A stretch of DNA of 64,000 nt from Diaminobutyricimonas aerilata (GCF_002797715.1 NZ_PGFF01000001.1:1449304-1513303), one strand, 5' to 3'; positions 7,926 to 17,173 are shown, numbered from the stretch's first letter. The notes: generated by a model not told the origin, from the letters alone. Numbers and translations: made by a program.

Positions 7926-8822
7926 TCACAATCGCTCCTCGACGAAGTCGAGCATCGTGCGCACGTTCGACGACGTCATGAGCTGCGTTCCGTGCTTCGC
8001 GCCGGGCTCGACGACCGTCTGCACGTCGACGCCGGCGGCCCGGAGCGCCTGCTCCATGCCTTCGAGCTGTTCGACGGGGACGAGTTCCCGATCGCCGTTC
8101 ATCAGCAGCATCGGCGCGTCGCTCGCGTCGACCTGGGTCTGCGGCGAGGCGGCGTCGGTGCTGCCGCACGCGGTGTAGTCCTCCCCGAGGCAACCGAGGT
8201 AGGCCTGGATGACCTGCTGCGCCTCCGGGCTCGGCTCGCCCTTGTCCAGCGCGTCCGGTGTCAGGTCCGACGCCCCCGACAGCGACACCACGAGCCGCAC
8301 GCGCGAACCGGCGTCGAGGGACCCCTCGCCCGCCGTGCCGAGACTCTGGGCGATGATCGCGCCCGCGGAGCTGCCGAGCACGCCGATCCGCGCCGGATCC
8401 AGCCCGTAGCGTTCGACCTGCGCCGGCTCGCGCAGCCAGGCGACGGCGGCGGCCGCGTCCTCGACCTGCGCCGGGTACGACGCGGCGGGCAGCAGGCGGT
8501 AGTCGATCGACACCCCGACGATGCCGCGCTGGGCGAACTCGTCGCACAGGCGGGGCATGCCGCCCTTGTCGCGGCCGCCCTCTTCGAATCCTCCGCCGTG
8601 CAGCAGCACCATGGCGGGGCGGTCCGTCTGCTCGCCCTCGGCGGGCAGGCACGCGTCGGCGAGCAGCTCCTGCCCGTCGATCGAGCGGTACGGCTCGGCG
8701 GTGAGGTGCTCGACGCGCGACGCGGAGCCTCCGCCGTCCGAGGCGTCGCCCCCGGACGCGCACCCGGAGAGCGCGACGACCACGAGGGCCGCCGCCGCGA
8801 CGACCGACCGACGACGGGTCAC
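7926..8822 (-). CDS. Lipoprotein alpha/beta hydrolase (carboxylesterase / BD-FAE type)
   Basis: 298 residues, GTG start overlapping the acyltransferase stop by 4 bp. A signal with lipobox LSGC makes it a surface lipoprotein. The oxyanion motif HGGGFEEGG, nucleophile elbow GSSAG in GVLGSSAGAIIAQS, and a late histidine in PGAKHGTQL give a complete Ser-Asp-His set. It resembles acetyl-esterase/feruloyl-esterase-like enzymes. Being translated with a polysaccharide O-acyltransferase suggests that it removes acyl groups from the same polymer outside the cell; that pairing is an inference. The long reading frame continuing upstream is antisense noise within the acyltransferase gene. Confidence 0.85.
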   Translation of the reverse strand: MTRRRSVVAAAALVVVALSGCASGGDASDGGGSASRVEHLTAEPYRSIDGQELLADACLPAEGEQTDRPAMVLLHGGGFEEGGRDKGGMPRLCDEFAQRGIVGVSIDYRLLPAASYPAQVEDAAAAVAWLREPAQVERYGLDPARIGVLGSSAGAIIAQSLGTAGEGSLDAGSRVRLVVSLSGASDLTPDALDKGEPSPEAQQVIQAYLGCLGEDYTACGSTDAASPQTQVDASDAPMLLMNGDRELVPVEQLEGMEQALRAAGVDVQTVVEPGAKHGTQLMTSSNVRTMLDFVEERL

Positions 8823-9925
8823 GGGGCCGCCCGCGTCTCGCTGGCTGCCGGTGACGGATCCGGAGCGCCCGACGTCGATCGCGGCCGGCGCGAGCGGCGT
8901 CGCGGCAGCACGTAGAGCCAAGAGAACCTCCGGGTCAGTCGCGCGATGACGAGCGACAGGTAGATGGCGACGGCGGCCACCGTCACCGACAGCAGCAGCG
9001 CCACGATGCGGGGCGTGTGGTCGCCCGCGACGAGCGAGACGAGCACGACGGACGCCGCGATCACGAACAGGTGGATGAGGTAGATCTGGTAGCTGTTCGC
9101 CCCCAGGTGGCTCACGAACGCGAGCGGGCGCACCCGCACGAGCTGCACCGAGACGGCGATGCCGAGGCCGACGGCGCACACCTGCCCGATGAGGGCGAGG
9201 CCCGGGATGTGGGTGCCGCGCAGCAGCAGCAGGAGGGCGACGACCGCGAGGGCTCCGGCGCCGAACGCGACGACGTGCCACCAGCGCGCCTTCGGGGCCG
9301 CCCGCACGATCCACTTCGAGAAGTGCACCCCGGCGACGAAGAACACGAGGTAGGCGCCGATCCGGTTCCATCCGACGTTCGTCGTGTTGATCAGTCCCGA
9401 CGAGAACAGGCTCGAGATCACGGCGGCGGAGGTGATCTGCACCCACACCGGGAGCCTGCGGATCGCCCACGTCACGAAGGTGAAGATCGCGAGCGCATAG
9501 ATGAACCAGTAGCTGCTGCTCGGCCAGACGAGGATCGCCGCGAGCCCGAGCGGGTTCTGCGCCGAGATCTCCCCGACCTCTCCGCTCGCGCCGGGCACGA
9601 TCCAGTAGAAGACGAATCGGATGACCGACCACAGGGCGTAGAGGTACAGGTAGAGCAGGATGCGGCGCCGCCACGCCTCGGAGAGCGTCCAGGTGAGCAG
9701 GCGTGCGCTGAAGAGCCCCGCGATGATGAAGAACGTCGGCATGGGGAACATCTCGAGCAGCACCTTGAGCCGCCCGCCGCCGCTGTCGACCTCGACCGTG
9801 CGCAGCATGAGCACGGCGTGGAAATAGGCCACGAGCACGATCGCCAGGCCCTTGGCGAAGTCGACCCAGTCGCGGTGGCCGACGTCGGGTCGTACGAGCC
9901 AGGATGCGCGACGGTTCGGGTCCAC
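8819..9925 (-). CDS. Membrane acyltransferase family 3 (OafA/YrhL-like)
   Basis: About 368 residues with around ten transmembrane helices. The first helix carries the family signature DWVDFAKGLAIVLVAYFHAV, with the catalytic-type histidine. These enzymes transfer acetyl or succinyl groups to surface polysaccharides across the membrane. I chose the GTG at 9925 because GGAGG lies four bases before it; the GTG at 9943 would add six residues but has no ribosome site. The C-terminus is basic and cytosolic. It is co-translated with the lipoprotein hydrolase. Substrate is presumed to be the polymer made by the surrounding cluster. Confidence 0.88.
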   Translation of the reverse strand: MDPNRRASWLVRPDVGHRDWVDFAKGLAIVLVAYFHAVLMLRTVEVDSGGGRLKVLLEMFPMPTFFIIAGLFSARLLTWTLSEAWRRRILLYLYLYALWSVIRFVFYWIVPGASGEVGEISAQNPLGLAAILVWPSSSYWFIYALAIFTFVTWAIRRLPVWVQITSAAVISSLFSSGLINTTNVGWNRIGAYLVFFVAGVHFSKWIVRAAPKARWWHVVAFGAGALAVVALLLLLRGTHIPGLALIGQVCAVGLGIAVSVQLVRVRPLAFVSHLGANSYQIYLIHLFVIAASVVLVSLVAGDHTPRIVALLLSVTVAAVAIYLSLVIARLTRRFSWLYVLPRRRSRRPRSTSGAPDPSPAASETRAAP

Positions 9926-9929
9926 GGCA

Positions 9930-9934
9930 CCTCC
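9930..9934 (-). promoter_or_regulatory. Ribosome binding site that decides the acyltransferase start
   Basis: GGAGG on the minus strand, four bases before the GTG at 9925 and inside the alternative longer reading that begins at 9943. Confidence 0.5.
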
Positions 9935-9974
9935 GAGGGTCACGTCGCCGGGGGCGACCGGGGGTCAGGGGGTT

Positions 9975-9994
9975 CCGCGGAAGTGTATCCGCGG
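9975..9994. promoter_or_regulatory. Perfect inverted repeat enclosing a -10 box
   Basis: Arms CCGCGGA and TCCGCGG (7 bp) with a six-base centre. Read on the minus strand the centre is TACACT, a good -10 hexamer, placed about 30-50 bases before the acyltransferase start. A dimeric regulator bound here would cover the promoter. The alternative is a weak terminator for unknown rightward transcription, since ATTGTTT follows on the plus strand. Confidence 0.4.
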
Positions 9995-10000
9995 ATTGTT

Positions 10001-10024
10001 TCCCCCGTATGACGTGTTCGGGGG
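10001..10024. promoter_or_regulatory. C5/G5 tract element in the divergent polysaccharide promoter region
   Basis: CCCCCG and CGGGGG arms 11 bases apart. The left part is the 10-mer TCCCCCGTAT, which occurs again upstream of the initiating transferase gene (minus strand, 24816-24825). The rest of the 9944-10210 spacer, between the divergent acyltransferase and polymerase genes, shows an AGGTGATGC ribosome site for the latter and nothing else I can name. Confidence 0.3.
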
Positions 10025-10210
10025 ACTTGTATTAACGCTGGGGAATGGCTATGCGCCATCGTTGCCGATCGGCCCGCGTCATGCAATACTCGGCCACGAG
10101 CCGTCGACCGCAACGATGCTGCGAGGAGTTCACACTCGCTCCGACGATCGCCGCTCACGTCCGAGCACCGTCGTCACGGCTCCTCCCAACCACAAGCGGC
10201 GAGGTGATGC

Positions 10211-11656
10211 ATGCGCATTCCGACGAGAGCATCGTTGACGCTCGTTCCGCTCGCCGCGATCGGCGTCATCGGCGCGACGGCGGTGGCCGTGCGCTTCCTC
10301 GCGGACAGCGGCTGGGAGATCCTCGCCGCCCTCGTGGCGGCCACCGTCTTCGCCGCGACGATGTTCCTGCTGCCGGTCGGATGGCTGCCGGCCGCGGCCG
10401 TCGTCGCCTTCGCCGTCGTGCCGAACCGGCTCGTGCCGAGCGAGTCGATCTTCAACGCCCTCCCGCCGATCTCACTCATCCTCGCGATCTGGGTGTTCCG
10501 GCGGCTCGTCCTCGGCCAGAGCCCCCCGACCGGGGGTCTGCCCGCCCCCACCACCCCGCCCGCGTTGCGCATCGGCACCTGGATCGCCGCCGCGGCGTTC
10601 CTCGCCTGGTCGCTGCTCACCGCCGTGAGGAGCGAGTACTCCGACACCGGGTTCTCGTGGCTGTCGAGCCTCACCGTCGGCATGCTCCTGCCCCTACTCG
10701 TGCCGGATGCGCGGGCAGAGGCCCGGACGCTGCGCTCGACCTGGCTCGTCGTCGGACTCGTCGCGGGTGCGTACGCCGCCGTCGAGGTGGTGCTGCAGGG
10801 CTCCCCGGTGTGGGGGACGCTCTACGACGCCCTCGGCTACGGATCCAGCCAGCACTGGTCGGTGTACCGGGCGGAGGTGAGCTTCGGGCATCCGCTGTTC
10901 GCGGCGGCCTTCCTCACCCCGGCGGCGCTGCTCGGGATCGGCAGCTGGCTCGCTTCCGGACGCACCTGGCACCTCGTCGCCGGGCTCGTCGCCGCCGTCG
11001 GTGTTGTCGCGACGGTGTCCCGCGGCGCGATCCTCGCCGTCGCGCTCGGCGCGGGCCTCGCGCTCGTGCTCGCCCTCACCGTGATCCCGCGCCGACCGAG
11101 CCGACGCGTCGCGCAGCTCACCGCCCTCGCCGTCGTGGGCGGCATCGGGGTGCTGAACTTCCCCGCCCTCACCGCACGGATGGACTCCCTCGACGCCGTG
11201 CGCTCGAGTCAGGCGCGCGACATCGCCACCGAGGTGACGATGCGGGCGGCGGCGAACGCGGGATGGCTCGGCTCCGGACCCGGGACCTCGGGGATCAGCG
11301 GTCGCGAGATCTACGACGTCGTGATCGAGAACTCGCTGTTCCAGTTGCTCATCAGCGTCGGCGTCCCCGGGCTCGCCCTCTTCCTCGCCCTCATCGGGCT
11401 GCTGCTGCTGACCGCCGCCCGCCGGGGCGACGTCGCCTCGGCCGCCGCGTTGGCCGGATACGTCATCGCGATCACGGGATTCAACGCCATCGACGCCGTG
11501 CGGGCCCTGCACCTCATGCTCGGCCTGCTCCTCATCCTCACGCTGCACGGCGCCCCGGCGCCGCGCCTGCACCGTCCACCGCTGTTCCCCCGTTCACCGC
11601 AGGAGACACGATTCGAGATCGCCCCCGGCCCGAGCAGACTGTTGAGCCGCTCGTGA
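10211..11656 (+). CDS. O-antigen polymerase/ligase-like membrane protein (Wzy family)
   Basis: 481 residues, strongly hydrophobic with about 10-12 membrane helices and one large outside loop around residues 150-240, the usual Wzy/WaaL topology. It contains an arginine-rich segment VTVSRGAILAVALG and the loop GSGPGTSGISGREIYDVVIE typical of the ligase/polymerase family. It should join flipped repeat units into polymer on the outer face of the membrane. It opens the rightward arm, preceded by AGGTGATGC. Its stop overlaps the next gene's GTG by 4 bp. Wzy proteins vary so much that the call rests on topology and context. Confidence 0.8.
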   Translation: MRIPTRASLTLVPLAAIGVIGATAVAVRFLADSGWEILAALVAATVFAATMFLLPVGWLPAAAVVAFAVVPNRLVPSESIFNALPPISLILAIWVFRRLVLGQSPPTGGLPAPTTPPALRIGTWIAAAAFLAWSLLTAVRSEYSDTGFSWLSSLTVGMLLPLLVPDARAEARTLRSTWLVVGLVAGAYAAVEVVLQGSPVWGTLYDALGYGSSQHWSVYRAEVSFGHPLFAAAFLTPAALLGIGSWLASGRTWHLVAGLVAAVGVVATVSRGAILAVALGAGLALVLALTVIPRRPSRRVAQLTALAVVGGIGVLNFPALTARMDSLDAVRSSQARDIATEVTMRAAANAGWLGSGPGTSGISGREIYDVVIENSLFQLLISVGVPGLALFLALIGLLLLTAARRGDVASAAALAGYVIAITGFNAIDAVRALHLMLGLLLILTLHGAPAPRLHRPPLFPRSPQETRFEIAPGPSRLLSRS

Positions 11657-12750
11657 CCGCCACGGAGTCCACCGCCTCGTCAACACGCGACGTCATCGCC
11701 GCGACCGCCCCGTCGTACGCCGACACCCCGGTCGAGCGCCTGCCGCCGGTCGAGGTGGTCCACTCGCTCGCGCCGCCGGACGGGCGCACGAAGTACGTCG
11801 ACATGATCGTCGAAGGCGCGACCGCGGGGACGACCATCCGCTACTTCACCTGGAAGCGCGTGCTCACCGGCGACTACGACGTCTTCCACGTGCACTGGCC
11901 GGAGCTCACGATCCGCGGGCGCAGCCGCACCCACCGGTTCCTGCGCCGCCGCGCCCTCGACCTGCTGCTGCTGCGTCTGCGCGTGAAGCGCATCCCGCTC
12001 GTGCGCACCGTGCACAACGTCGAACCGCACGAGCCCGGCAGCGCGGCCGAACGCCGCTCACTGCGTCGATACGACCGGGCGACCGACCTGTTCATCCGGC
12101 TCAACCCGACGACCGACCTGGGTCCCGGTCGCGACGTCGTCACGATCCTGCACGGCCACTACCGGGAACGCTTCGCGGGGCACCCGATGCCCTCGATCGA
12201 GCCCGGGCGGCTGTTGTACTTCGGCATCATCCGCCCCTACAAGGGCGTGACCCGCCTGATGGACGTGTTCCGCACGCTCGACCGGCCCGACCTGCGCCTG
12301 CGCGTGGTGGGCAGCCCGAGCGTCGGGCAGCGGGAGCTCGTGGAGGCCGCGTGCGCCGCCGACCCGCGCATCACGAGCGAATTGCGCTACGTCGACGACG
12401 CCGAGCTGGTGGACGAGATCGGCCGCGCGGAACTCGTGATCCTGCCCTATCGCGAGATGCACAACTCCGGCTCGATCCTCGTCGCCCTCTCGCTCGACCG
12501 GCCCGTGCTCGTCTCGGCATCACCGTCGAACGACGCCCTCAAGGACGAGGTCGGTCCGGGCTGGATCTACGACTACGAGGGCGAGCTGACCGCCGAGATC
12601 ATCGAGGCGACGCTCGACCGCGTGCGGTCGACGCCGCGGGAGGACCGGCCGCGACTGTCGGGTCGGGACTGGGATCACATGGGGGAGCTGCACCACCGCG
12701 CCTATCTGCGCGCCATCGAACGGCTGCGGGGACGTCGTGACCGTGGGTGA
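11653..12750 (+). CDS. Glycosyltransferase (GT-B fold, GT4-like)
   Basis: 365 residues from the GTG at 11653, which overlaps the polymerase stop (GTGA). Early features are YVDMIVEGATAGTTIRYFTW and DVFHVHWPEL, seen in actinobacterial exopolysaccharide glycosyltransferases, followed by RTVHNVEPHEPG. The C-terminal donor domain has LLYFGIIRPYKGVTRLMDVF and VILPYREMHNSGSILVALSL. The first about 30 residues are a variable tail, so the start is set by coupling rather than by conservation. It acts in the cytoplasm on the lipid-linked repeat unit. The open frame extends far upstream, antisense to nothing, but runs in the wrong frame through the polymerase gene. Confidence 0.85.
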   Translation: MTATESTASSTRDVIAATAPSYADTPVERLPPVEVVHSLAPPDGRTKYVDMIVEGATAGTTIRYFTWKRVLTGDYDVFHVHWPELTIRGRSRTHRFLRRRALDLLLLRLRVKRIPLVRTVHNVEPHEPGSAAERRSLRRYDRATDLFIRLNPTTDLGPGRDVVTILHGHYRERFAGHPMPSIEPGRLLYFGIIRPYKGVTRLMDVFRTLDRPDLRLRVVGSPSVGQRELVEAACAADPRITSELRYVDDAELVDEIGRAELVILPYREMHNSGSILVALSLDRPVLVSASPSNDALKDEVGPGWIYDYEGELTAEIIEATLDRVRSTPREDRPRLSGRDWDHMGELHHRAYLRAIERLRGRRDRG

Positions 12751-14254
12751 TCAGGCGCCACCGCGCGGGGGGCTCGCGGCGGCCGGGGCGAGTGGGGCGA
12801 TCACCACCTTCGGCGGACAACTGCTGAGGATCGCGATCCAGCTCACCGGAGTCGTCGTGCTCGCGCGCTTGCTCGACCCCAAGGACTACGGCCTCATCGC
12901 CATGGTGACGGCGATCATCGGTGTCGGCGAGGTGTTCCGCGACTTCGGCCTCTCGTCGGCGGCGATCCAGGCGAAGAGTGTCTCCCGCGAGCAGAAGAGC
13001 AACCTGTTCTGGATCAACACCTCCATCGGACTCGCCCTCGCCCTCATCGTGTGCGCGGCATCCGGCGGCATCGCGGCGCTCTACGACGACGAGCGGCTCG
13101 TGCTCGTGAGCCTCGCGCTCTCGTCGACCTTCCTGCTCAACGGGATCATCACGCAGTTCCGGGCCGACCTGACCCGCAAGCTGCAGTTCGTGCGGCTGAC
13201 CTCCGTCGAGGTGGCCTCGCAGCTGATCGGCCTCGCCGCGGGCATCGTGCTCGCGGCGCTCGGCGCCGGATACTGGGCGCTCGTCGCGCAGCAGGTCGTG
13301 CACCACCTCGTGCAGCTCGTGATCCTCGTCATCGTGACGGACTGGTTCCCCGCGGGAATCTACCGTCGGGTCGAGATGAAGCCGTTCCTCGGCTTCGGCG
13401 CCAACATCGTGGGGGCTCAGCTGCTCGGCTACGCGAGCCGCAACGCCGACTCCGTGGTGATCGGCGCGACCCTCGGCGCGGGACCGCTCGGTCTCTACAA
13501 CCGGGCCTTCCAGCTCATGCTGCTGCCGCTCAACCAGCTCAACGCGCCGTCGACGCGGGTGGCGCTGCCGATCCTCTCCCGCCTGCAGGAGGATCGCGAC
13601 CGGTTCGCGTCGTTCATCATCTTCGGTCAGTCGGTCATGCTCAACGTCGTCTGCTTCGTCTTCGCGTTCGTCGGCGCGCAGGCGTACGCGATCATCGCGA
13701 TCGCGCTCGGCGACCAGTGGCTCGCGTCGGTGCCGATCTTCCAGATCCTGCTCGTCGCCGGACTCTTCCAGACGGCTGGATACGCCACCTATTGGGCGTT
13801 CCTCGCCAAGGGCCTGACGCGGTCCAACCTGCACTACGCGCTCGTCTCCCGGCCGATCATGGTCGTCCTCGTCGTGGTCGGCGTGATCTGGGGTGTCAAC
13901 GGCGTCGCCGCGGGCTACGCGCTCGGGTCGCTGCTGCTCTGGCCGCTCGGGCTCTGGTGGATCGGCCGCGTGTCCGACGTCCCCGTCGCCGCCATGTTCT
14001 GGAACGGCATGCGAGCCCTCATCGCCTACTCGGTGGCGACCGCGGCCTCGTACCTGTCCACCTATTTCATCGACCCGGACGAACTCGTGCTGCGCCTCGC
14101 GGTCGGGTTCACGGCGCTCGTCGCCGCGGTCGCCCTCATCGCCTTGATCTGGCCCCGATTCCGCCGCGACCTCGTGGCGATCGCCGGAGCGCGCCGCTAC
14201 CTGCGGCGTGAGCGCTCCGGCGGGGCCCCGACTCCAGAGGATTCCCCGGAATGA
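12737..14254 (+). CDS. Wzx-type lipid-linked oligosaccharide flippase (MOP superfamily)
   Basis: 505 residues with about 14 membrane helices. The N-terminus ITTFGGQLLRIAIQLTGVVV and LLDPKDYGLIAMVTAIIGVG are the WzxC/RfbX pattern, followed by FGLSSAAIQAK. It should move the undecaprenyl-linked repeat unit to the outer face for the polymerase. The start overlaps the preceding gene by 14 bp (GTG 12737) or 8 bp (GTG 12743, two residues shorter). The last bases form an ATGA overlap with the second pyruvyl transferase. The charged C-terminal tail is cytoplasmic. Confidence 0.88.
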   Translation: MTVGDQAPPRGGLAAAGASGAITTFGGQLLRIAIQLTGVVVLARLLDPKDYGLIAMVTAIIGVGEVFRDFGLSSAAIQAKSVSREQKSNLFWINTSIGLALALIVCAASGGIAALYDDERLVLVSLALSSTFLLNGIITQFRADLTRKLQFVRLTSVEVASQLIGLAAGIVLAALGAGYWALVAQQVVHHLVQLVILVIVTDWFPAGIYRRVEMKPFLGFGANIVGAQLLGYASRNADSVVIGATLGAGPLGLYNRAFQLMLLPLNQLNAPSTRVALPILSRLQEDRDRFASFIIFGQSVMLNVVCFVFAFVGAQAYAIIAIALGDQWLASVPIFQILLVAGLFQTAGYATYWAFLAKGLTRSNLHYALVSRPIMVVLVVVGVIWGVNGVAAGYALGSLLLWPLGLWWIGRVSDVPVAAMFWNGMRALIAYSVATAASYLSTYFIDPDELVLRLAVGFTALVAAVALIALIWPRFRRDLVAIAGARRYLRRERSGGAPTPEDSPE

Positions 14255-15501
14255 TCCGTCGCATCATCGGACGCACCAAGAAGACCACCGCGGAATGGTG
14301 GCTGAACACCGGCGCACCGGGCGTCGCCGATCGTCGCGCGTTCCGCGCGGCTCCGGCGCCGACCGCCGACCGTCGCGTGCACGTGCTCGTCGCGCCGCCC
14401 GGCGGTGGCAACATCGGCGACCAGGCGCTCGTCGAGGCGTTCCTCGAGAACACCACGGGCCCGGTGCGCGTGATCGTGCGTCGCGCCGCCGACCTCGTGG
14501 TGCCCGCCGAGCAGGCGGAGCGCATCGAGGTGGTCGAGCTGCCCGCCCTGCTCTACCGCGTCGACGCCGCCCATCGCCGCGACATCGTGCGCCTCCGCGC
14601 GCTGCTCACCGATGCCGTGTCGTTCACGGTCGTCGGCGCCGACATCATGGACGGGCGCTACAGCCCCCGCGGGTCGGTCAACCGCTCGAACGTCGCGGAA
14701 CTCGCCGCGATCGCCGGCGTCGACTCGCGCATCCTCGGATTCAGCTGGAACGGCGCCGCACGGCCCGCGGCCCGCCGCGCACTCGTGCGCGCGAGCCGCG
14801 CCGGCGTGCGGGTGCTGCTGCGCGACCCGCTCTCGGCGGAGCGCGCGCGGCGCGACCACGTGCAGCACGTGCAGGAGGTCGCGGACATCGTGTTCGCCGC
14901 CCACACGGTGCAACCCGGCATCGTGCACGAGGTGCTCCCCGCAGGCGCCGGGCAGCCGTTCGCGATCGTCAACGTCAGCGGACTCGTGGCCAAGAAGGTC
15001 GGCCAGCTCGACGAGTACGCCCGGGTCATCGAGCACCTGCGCGCGAAGGACATCCCGATCGTGCTGCTGCCGCACGTCATCCGCCCGGGCGCGGACGACC
15101 TCGACGCCTGCCGTGCCCTCCTCGGCGCCGTCGGCTCGCGAGGCATCACGCTCGTGGAGCGCGTGCTGCGTCCGGCGGAGGTGCGCGGTCTGTGCGCCGG
15201 CGCGTCGTTCGTGGTGACCGGCCGGATGCACCTCGCGATCATGGCGATGATGAACGGCAAGCCCGCCGTCACGCTCTCCACCCAGGGCAAGGTCGAGGGG
15301 CTCATGCGGCTGCTCGGGGTGCCGCAGCTCTCCGTGGAGCCGACTCCGGGCTTCGGCTCCCGCATCGTGGATCTCATCGACGAGGTGCGCCCGGACGATT
15401 CGCCGGCGCGCGCCGCCATCGCCGAGCACCTGCCCCACCTCGTCGACCTCGCCCGCCGGAACCTCGACGGTCTGCCCGTCACGACGGCGGGGCGGGTCTG
15501 A
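14251..15501 (+). CDS. Polysaccharide pyruvyl transferase family protein (copy 2)
   Basis: 416 residues. VLVAPPGGGNIGDQALVEAF is the diagnostic N-terminal motif, and GRMHLAIMAMMNGKPAVTLS the C-terminal block with the conserved Arg and His. It is little like copy 1 at 4256: the glycine-rich motif is GGGNIGD rather than QYDNIGD, and the protein is longer, with a basic N-terminal extension (residues 1-40). The two probably act on different sugars or positions. It is embedded in the rightward arm: ATGA overlap with the flippase and TGATG overlap with the hexapeptide acyltransferase. Confidence 0.85.
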   Translation: MIRRIIGRTKKTTAEWWLNTGAPGVADRRAFRAAPAPTADRRVHVLVAPPGGGNIGDQALVEAFLENTTGPVRVIVRRAADLVVPAEQAERIEVVELPALLYRVDAAHRRDIVRLRALLTDAVSFTVVGADIMDGRYSPRGSVNRSNVAELAAIAGVDSRILGFSWNGAARPAARRALVRASRAGVRVLLRDPLSAERARRDHVQHVQEVADIVFAAHTVQPGIVHEVLPAGAGQPFAIVNVSGLVAKKVGQLDEYARVIEHLRAKDIPIVLLPHVIRPGADDLDACRALLGAVGSRGITLVERVLRPAEVRGLCAGASFVVTGRMHLAIMAMMNGKPAVTLSTQGKVEGLMRLLGVPQLSVEPTPGFGSRIVDLIDEVRPDDSPARAAIAEHLPHLVDLARRNLDGLPVTTAGRV

Positions 15502-16007
15502 TGGCATCGCGATACCGCGGTCGACTCGCCAACGTCATCGCCGCTTCGGGCGTGTGGTCCCCGCGCACGCGAGCCCGCATCCTCCGCCGACTCGGCGCCC
15601 GACTCGACCCGAGCGCACGGGTGCACCCGTACGTGCGGTTCATCGGCCGCGTCGACGAGTTCTCGATGGGAGCCGGGTCGTTCCTCAACCTCGGCGTCGT
15701 CATCGGGTCGAACGCCCCGGTCACCCTCGGTCGGCGCGTCGCGATCGGCCCCGGCGTGCAACTGCTGCCGACGACGCACAAGCTCGGGACGAGCGACCAC
15801 CGGTGGGGCGGCGGAAACGTCAGTTCCCCGATCACGATCGAGGACGGGGTGTGGGTCGGAGCGGGAGCGACGATCCTCGGCGGCGTCACGATCGGCCGGG
15901 GCACCGTGATCGCGGCGGGTGCCGTGGTCACCAAGGACTGTGAACCCGACAGCGTGTACGGCGGCGTGCCGGCCAAGCTGATCCGGGTGCTCGAGAACGC
16001 GGAATGA
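15501..16007 (+). CDS. Hexapeptide-repeat acyltransferase (left-handed beta-helix)
   Basis: 168 residues. Repeated [LIV]GxxxX hexapeptides run from about residue 45 to 155 (VVIGSNAPVTLGRRVAIGPG, WVGAGATILGGVTIGRGTVI, AAGAVVTKD), ending with the NodL/WbbJ-type VYGGVPAKLIR. The catalytic histidine is probably in LLPTTHKLG. Trimeric enzymes of this type O-acetylate sugars in the cytoplasm using acetyl-CoA. The start shares one base with the preceding stop, and the end overlaps the next gene by ATGA. With the membrane acyltransferase at 8819 it makes two acylation activities in the cluster. Confidence 0.88.
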   Translation: MASRYRGRLANVIAASGVWSPRTRARILRRLGARLDPSARVHPYVRFIGRVDEFSMGAGSFLNLGVVIGSNAPVTLGRRVAIGPGVQLLPTTHKLGTSDHRWGGGNVSSPITIEDGVWVGAGATILGGVTIGRGTVIAAGAVVTKDCEPDSVYGGVPAKLIRVLENAE

Positions 16008-17173
16008 CGGGAGTGGGAATGGAATCGACCGGACTGGCGGAGGATCGCACCGCTGTCACGGGAGGCGACGGCGGCGGACCGCTGCACGTGCTCTTCGTCG
16101 TGCCGTCGCTGCACGGCGGCGGCGCCGAATTCGTCGCGCGCACCTGGATGGCGTGGCTCGTCTCCCGAGGCCACCGCGTCACCGTCGTCACGACCTCGGG
16201 CAAGCCGACCGACGAGTTCCTGCCCGCCGGCGTCGAGGCCCGCACCCTCGCCGGTCAGCGCGGACAGTCACGGAAGACCGCCGCCTTGCGTCGCATCCTC
16301 ACGGCCGCGCACCCGGATGTGGCCGTGGCGCTGCAGGCCCACCCCAACCTCGTGCTGCTCGCCGCCGCCCGCGGCATGGGCGCGGCGAAGCCGCCCGTGA
16401 TCATCAGCGAGCGCAACCTCGTCTCGCTCGGGCTCGCCGGGGCGGACCTGTCGCACCGGATGAAGATCTTCACCGCCAAGCGGCTCTACCGCCACGCCGA
16501 CCACGTGATCGCGATCTCCCACCCCGTGGCGGGGGAGCTCGTGAGCGGCTTCGGGGTCAGCGGGGAGCGCTGCACGGTCGTGCCGAACCCCGCGACCGCG
16601 AAGGTCGCCCCGGGCACGCGCGTGGACCGGGTGCCGGGCACCGCGGCGGGGGTGCAGCTCGTGCTGCCGTGCCGGCTGGTCAAGCAGAAGCGGCCGCACC
16701 TGGCGATCCTCGCGGCGGCGGAACTCGCCTCCCGAGGCATCCCGGCCGAGGTCATCTCGTTCGGCGGGGGACCGCTGCTCGACGACCTCGTGAAACTCGC
16801 CGAGGAGCGCGGTGTGGTGTTCCGCCCGATGGGCTGGGTCGAGAACTGGTTCGAGCACTTCGGATCCAACTCGGTCGTGCTGCTCCCGTCGGATCGTGAG
16901 GGCTTCGGCAACGTGCTCGTGGAGGCCGCCGCCGCCGGTGTGCCGTCGGTCGCCGTCTCGGGCGCACTCGGCGTCGCCGACGCGATCGTGCCCGGCATCA
17001 CGGGGGAACTCGCGCTCACCGCCGAGCCGTCCGATCTCGCCGACGCGGTGGAACGCGCGGCGGAGCTCGAGCTCACGGGCATCGATCGCTGGCTCGACCG
17101 CTTCTCGCCGGCCGGGAGCGGCGCCGCACTCGAGCGCGTGCTGAGGCGCACGATCGCCGCCCGCCGTGGCTGA
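16004..17173 (+). CDS. Glycosyltransferase family 4
   Basis: 389 residues from the overlapping ATG at 16004. An ATG at 16019 with GGGAG before it would drop five residues and is equally plausible. HVLFVVPSLHGGGAEFVART is the GT4 N-terminal glycine-loop motif; the C-terminal half has LVLPCRLVKQKRPHLAILAA and PSDREGFGNVLVEAAAAGVP, the E-x7-E donor-site motif. It should add one sugar of the repeat unit from a nucleotide-sugar donor. The next gene starts inside its last 8 bases. Confidence 0.88.
   Translation: MTGVGMESTGLAEDRTAVTGGDGGGPLHVLFVVPSLHGGGAEFVARTWMAWLVSRGHRVTVVTTSGKPTDEFLPAGVEARTLAGQRGQSRKTAALRRILTAAHPDVAVALQAHPNLVLLAAARGMGAAKPPVIISERNLVSLGLAGADLSHRMKIFTAKRLYRHADHVIAISHPVAGELVSGFGVSGERCTVVPNPATAKVAPGTRVDRVPGTAAGVQLVLPCRLVKQKRPHLAILAAAELASRGIPAEVISFGGGPLLDDLVKLAEERGVVFRPMGWVENWFEHFGSNSVVLLPSDREGFGNVLVEAAAAGVPSVAVSGALGVADAIVPGITGELALTAEPSDLADAVERAAELELTGIDRWLDRFSPAGSGAALERVLRRTIAARRG

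Noticed and set aside
10045-12750. Apparent 901-residue frame across the polymerase gene and the GT gene
   Set aside because: The polymerase reading in another frame is a coherent membrane protein. The frame is meaningful only from the GTG at 11653.
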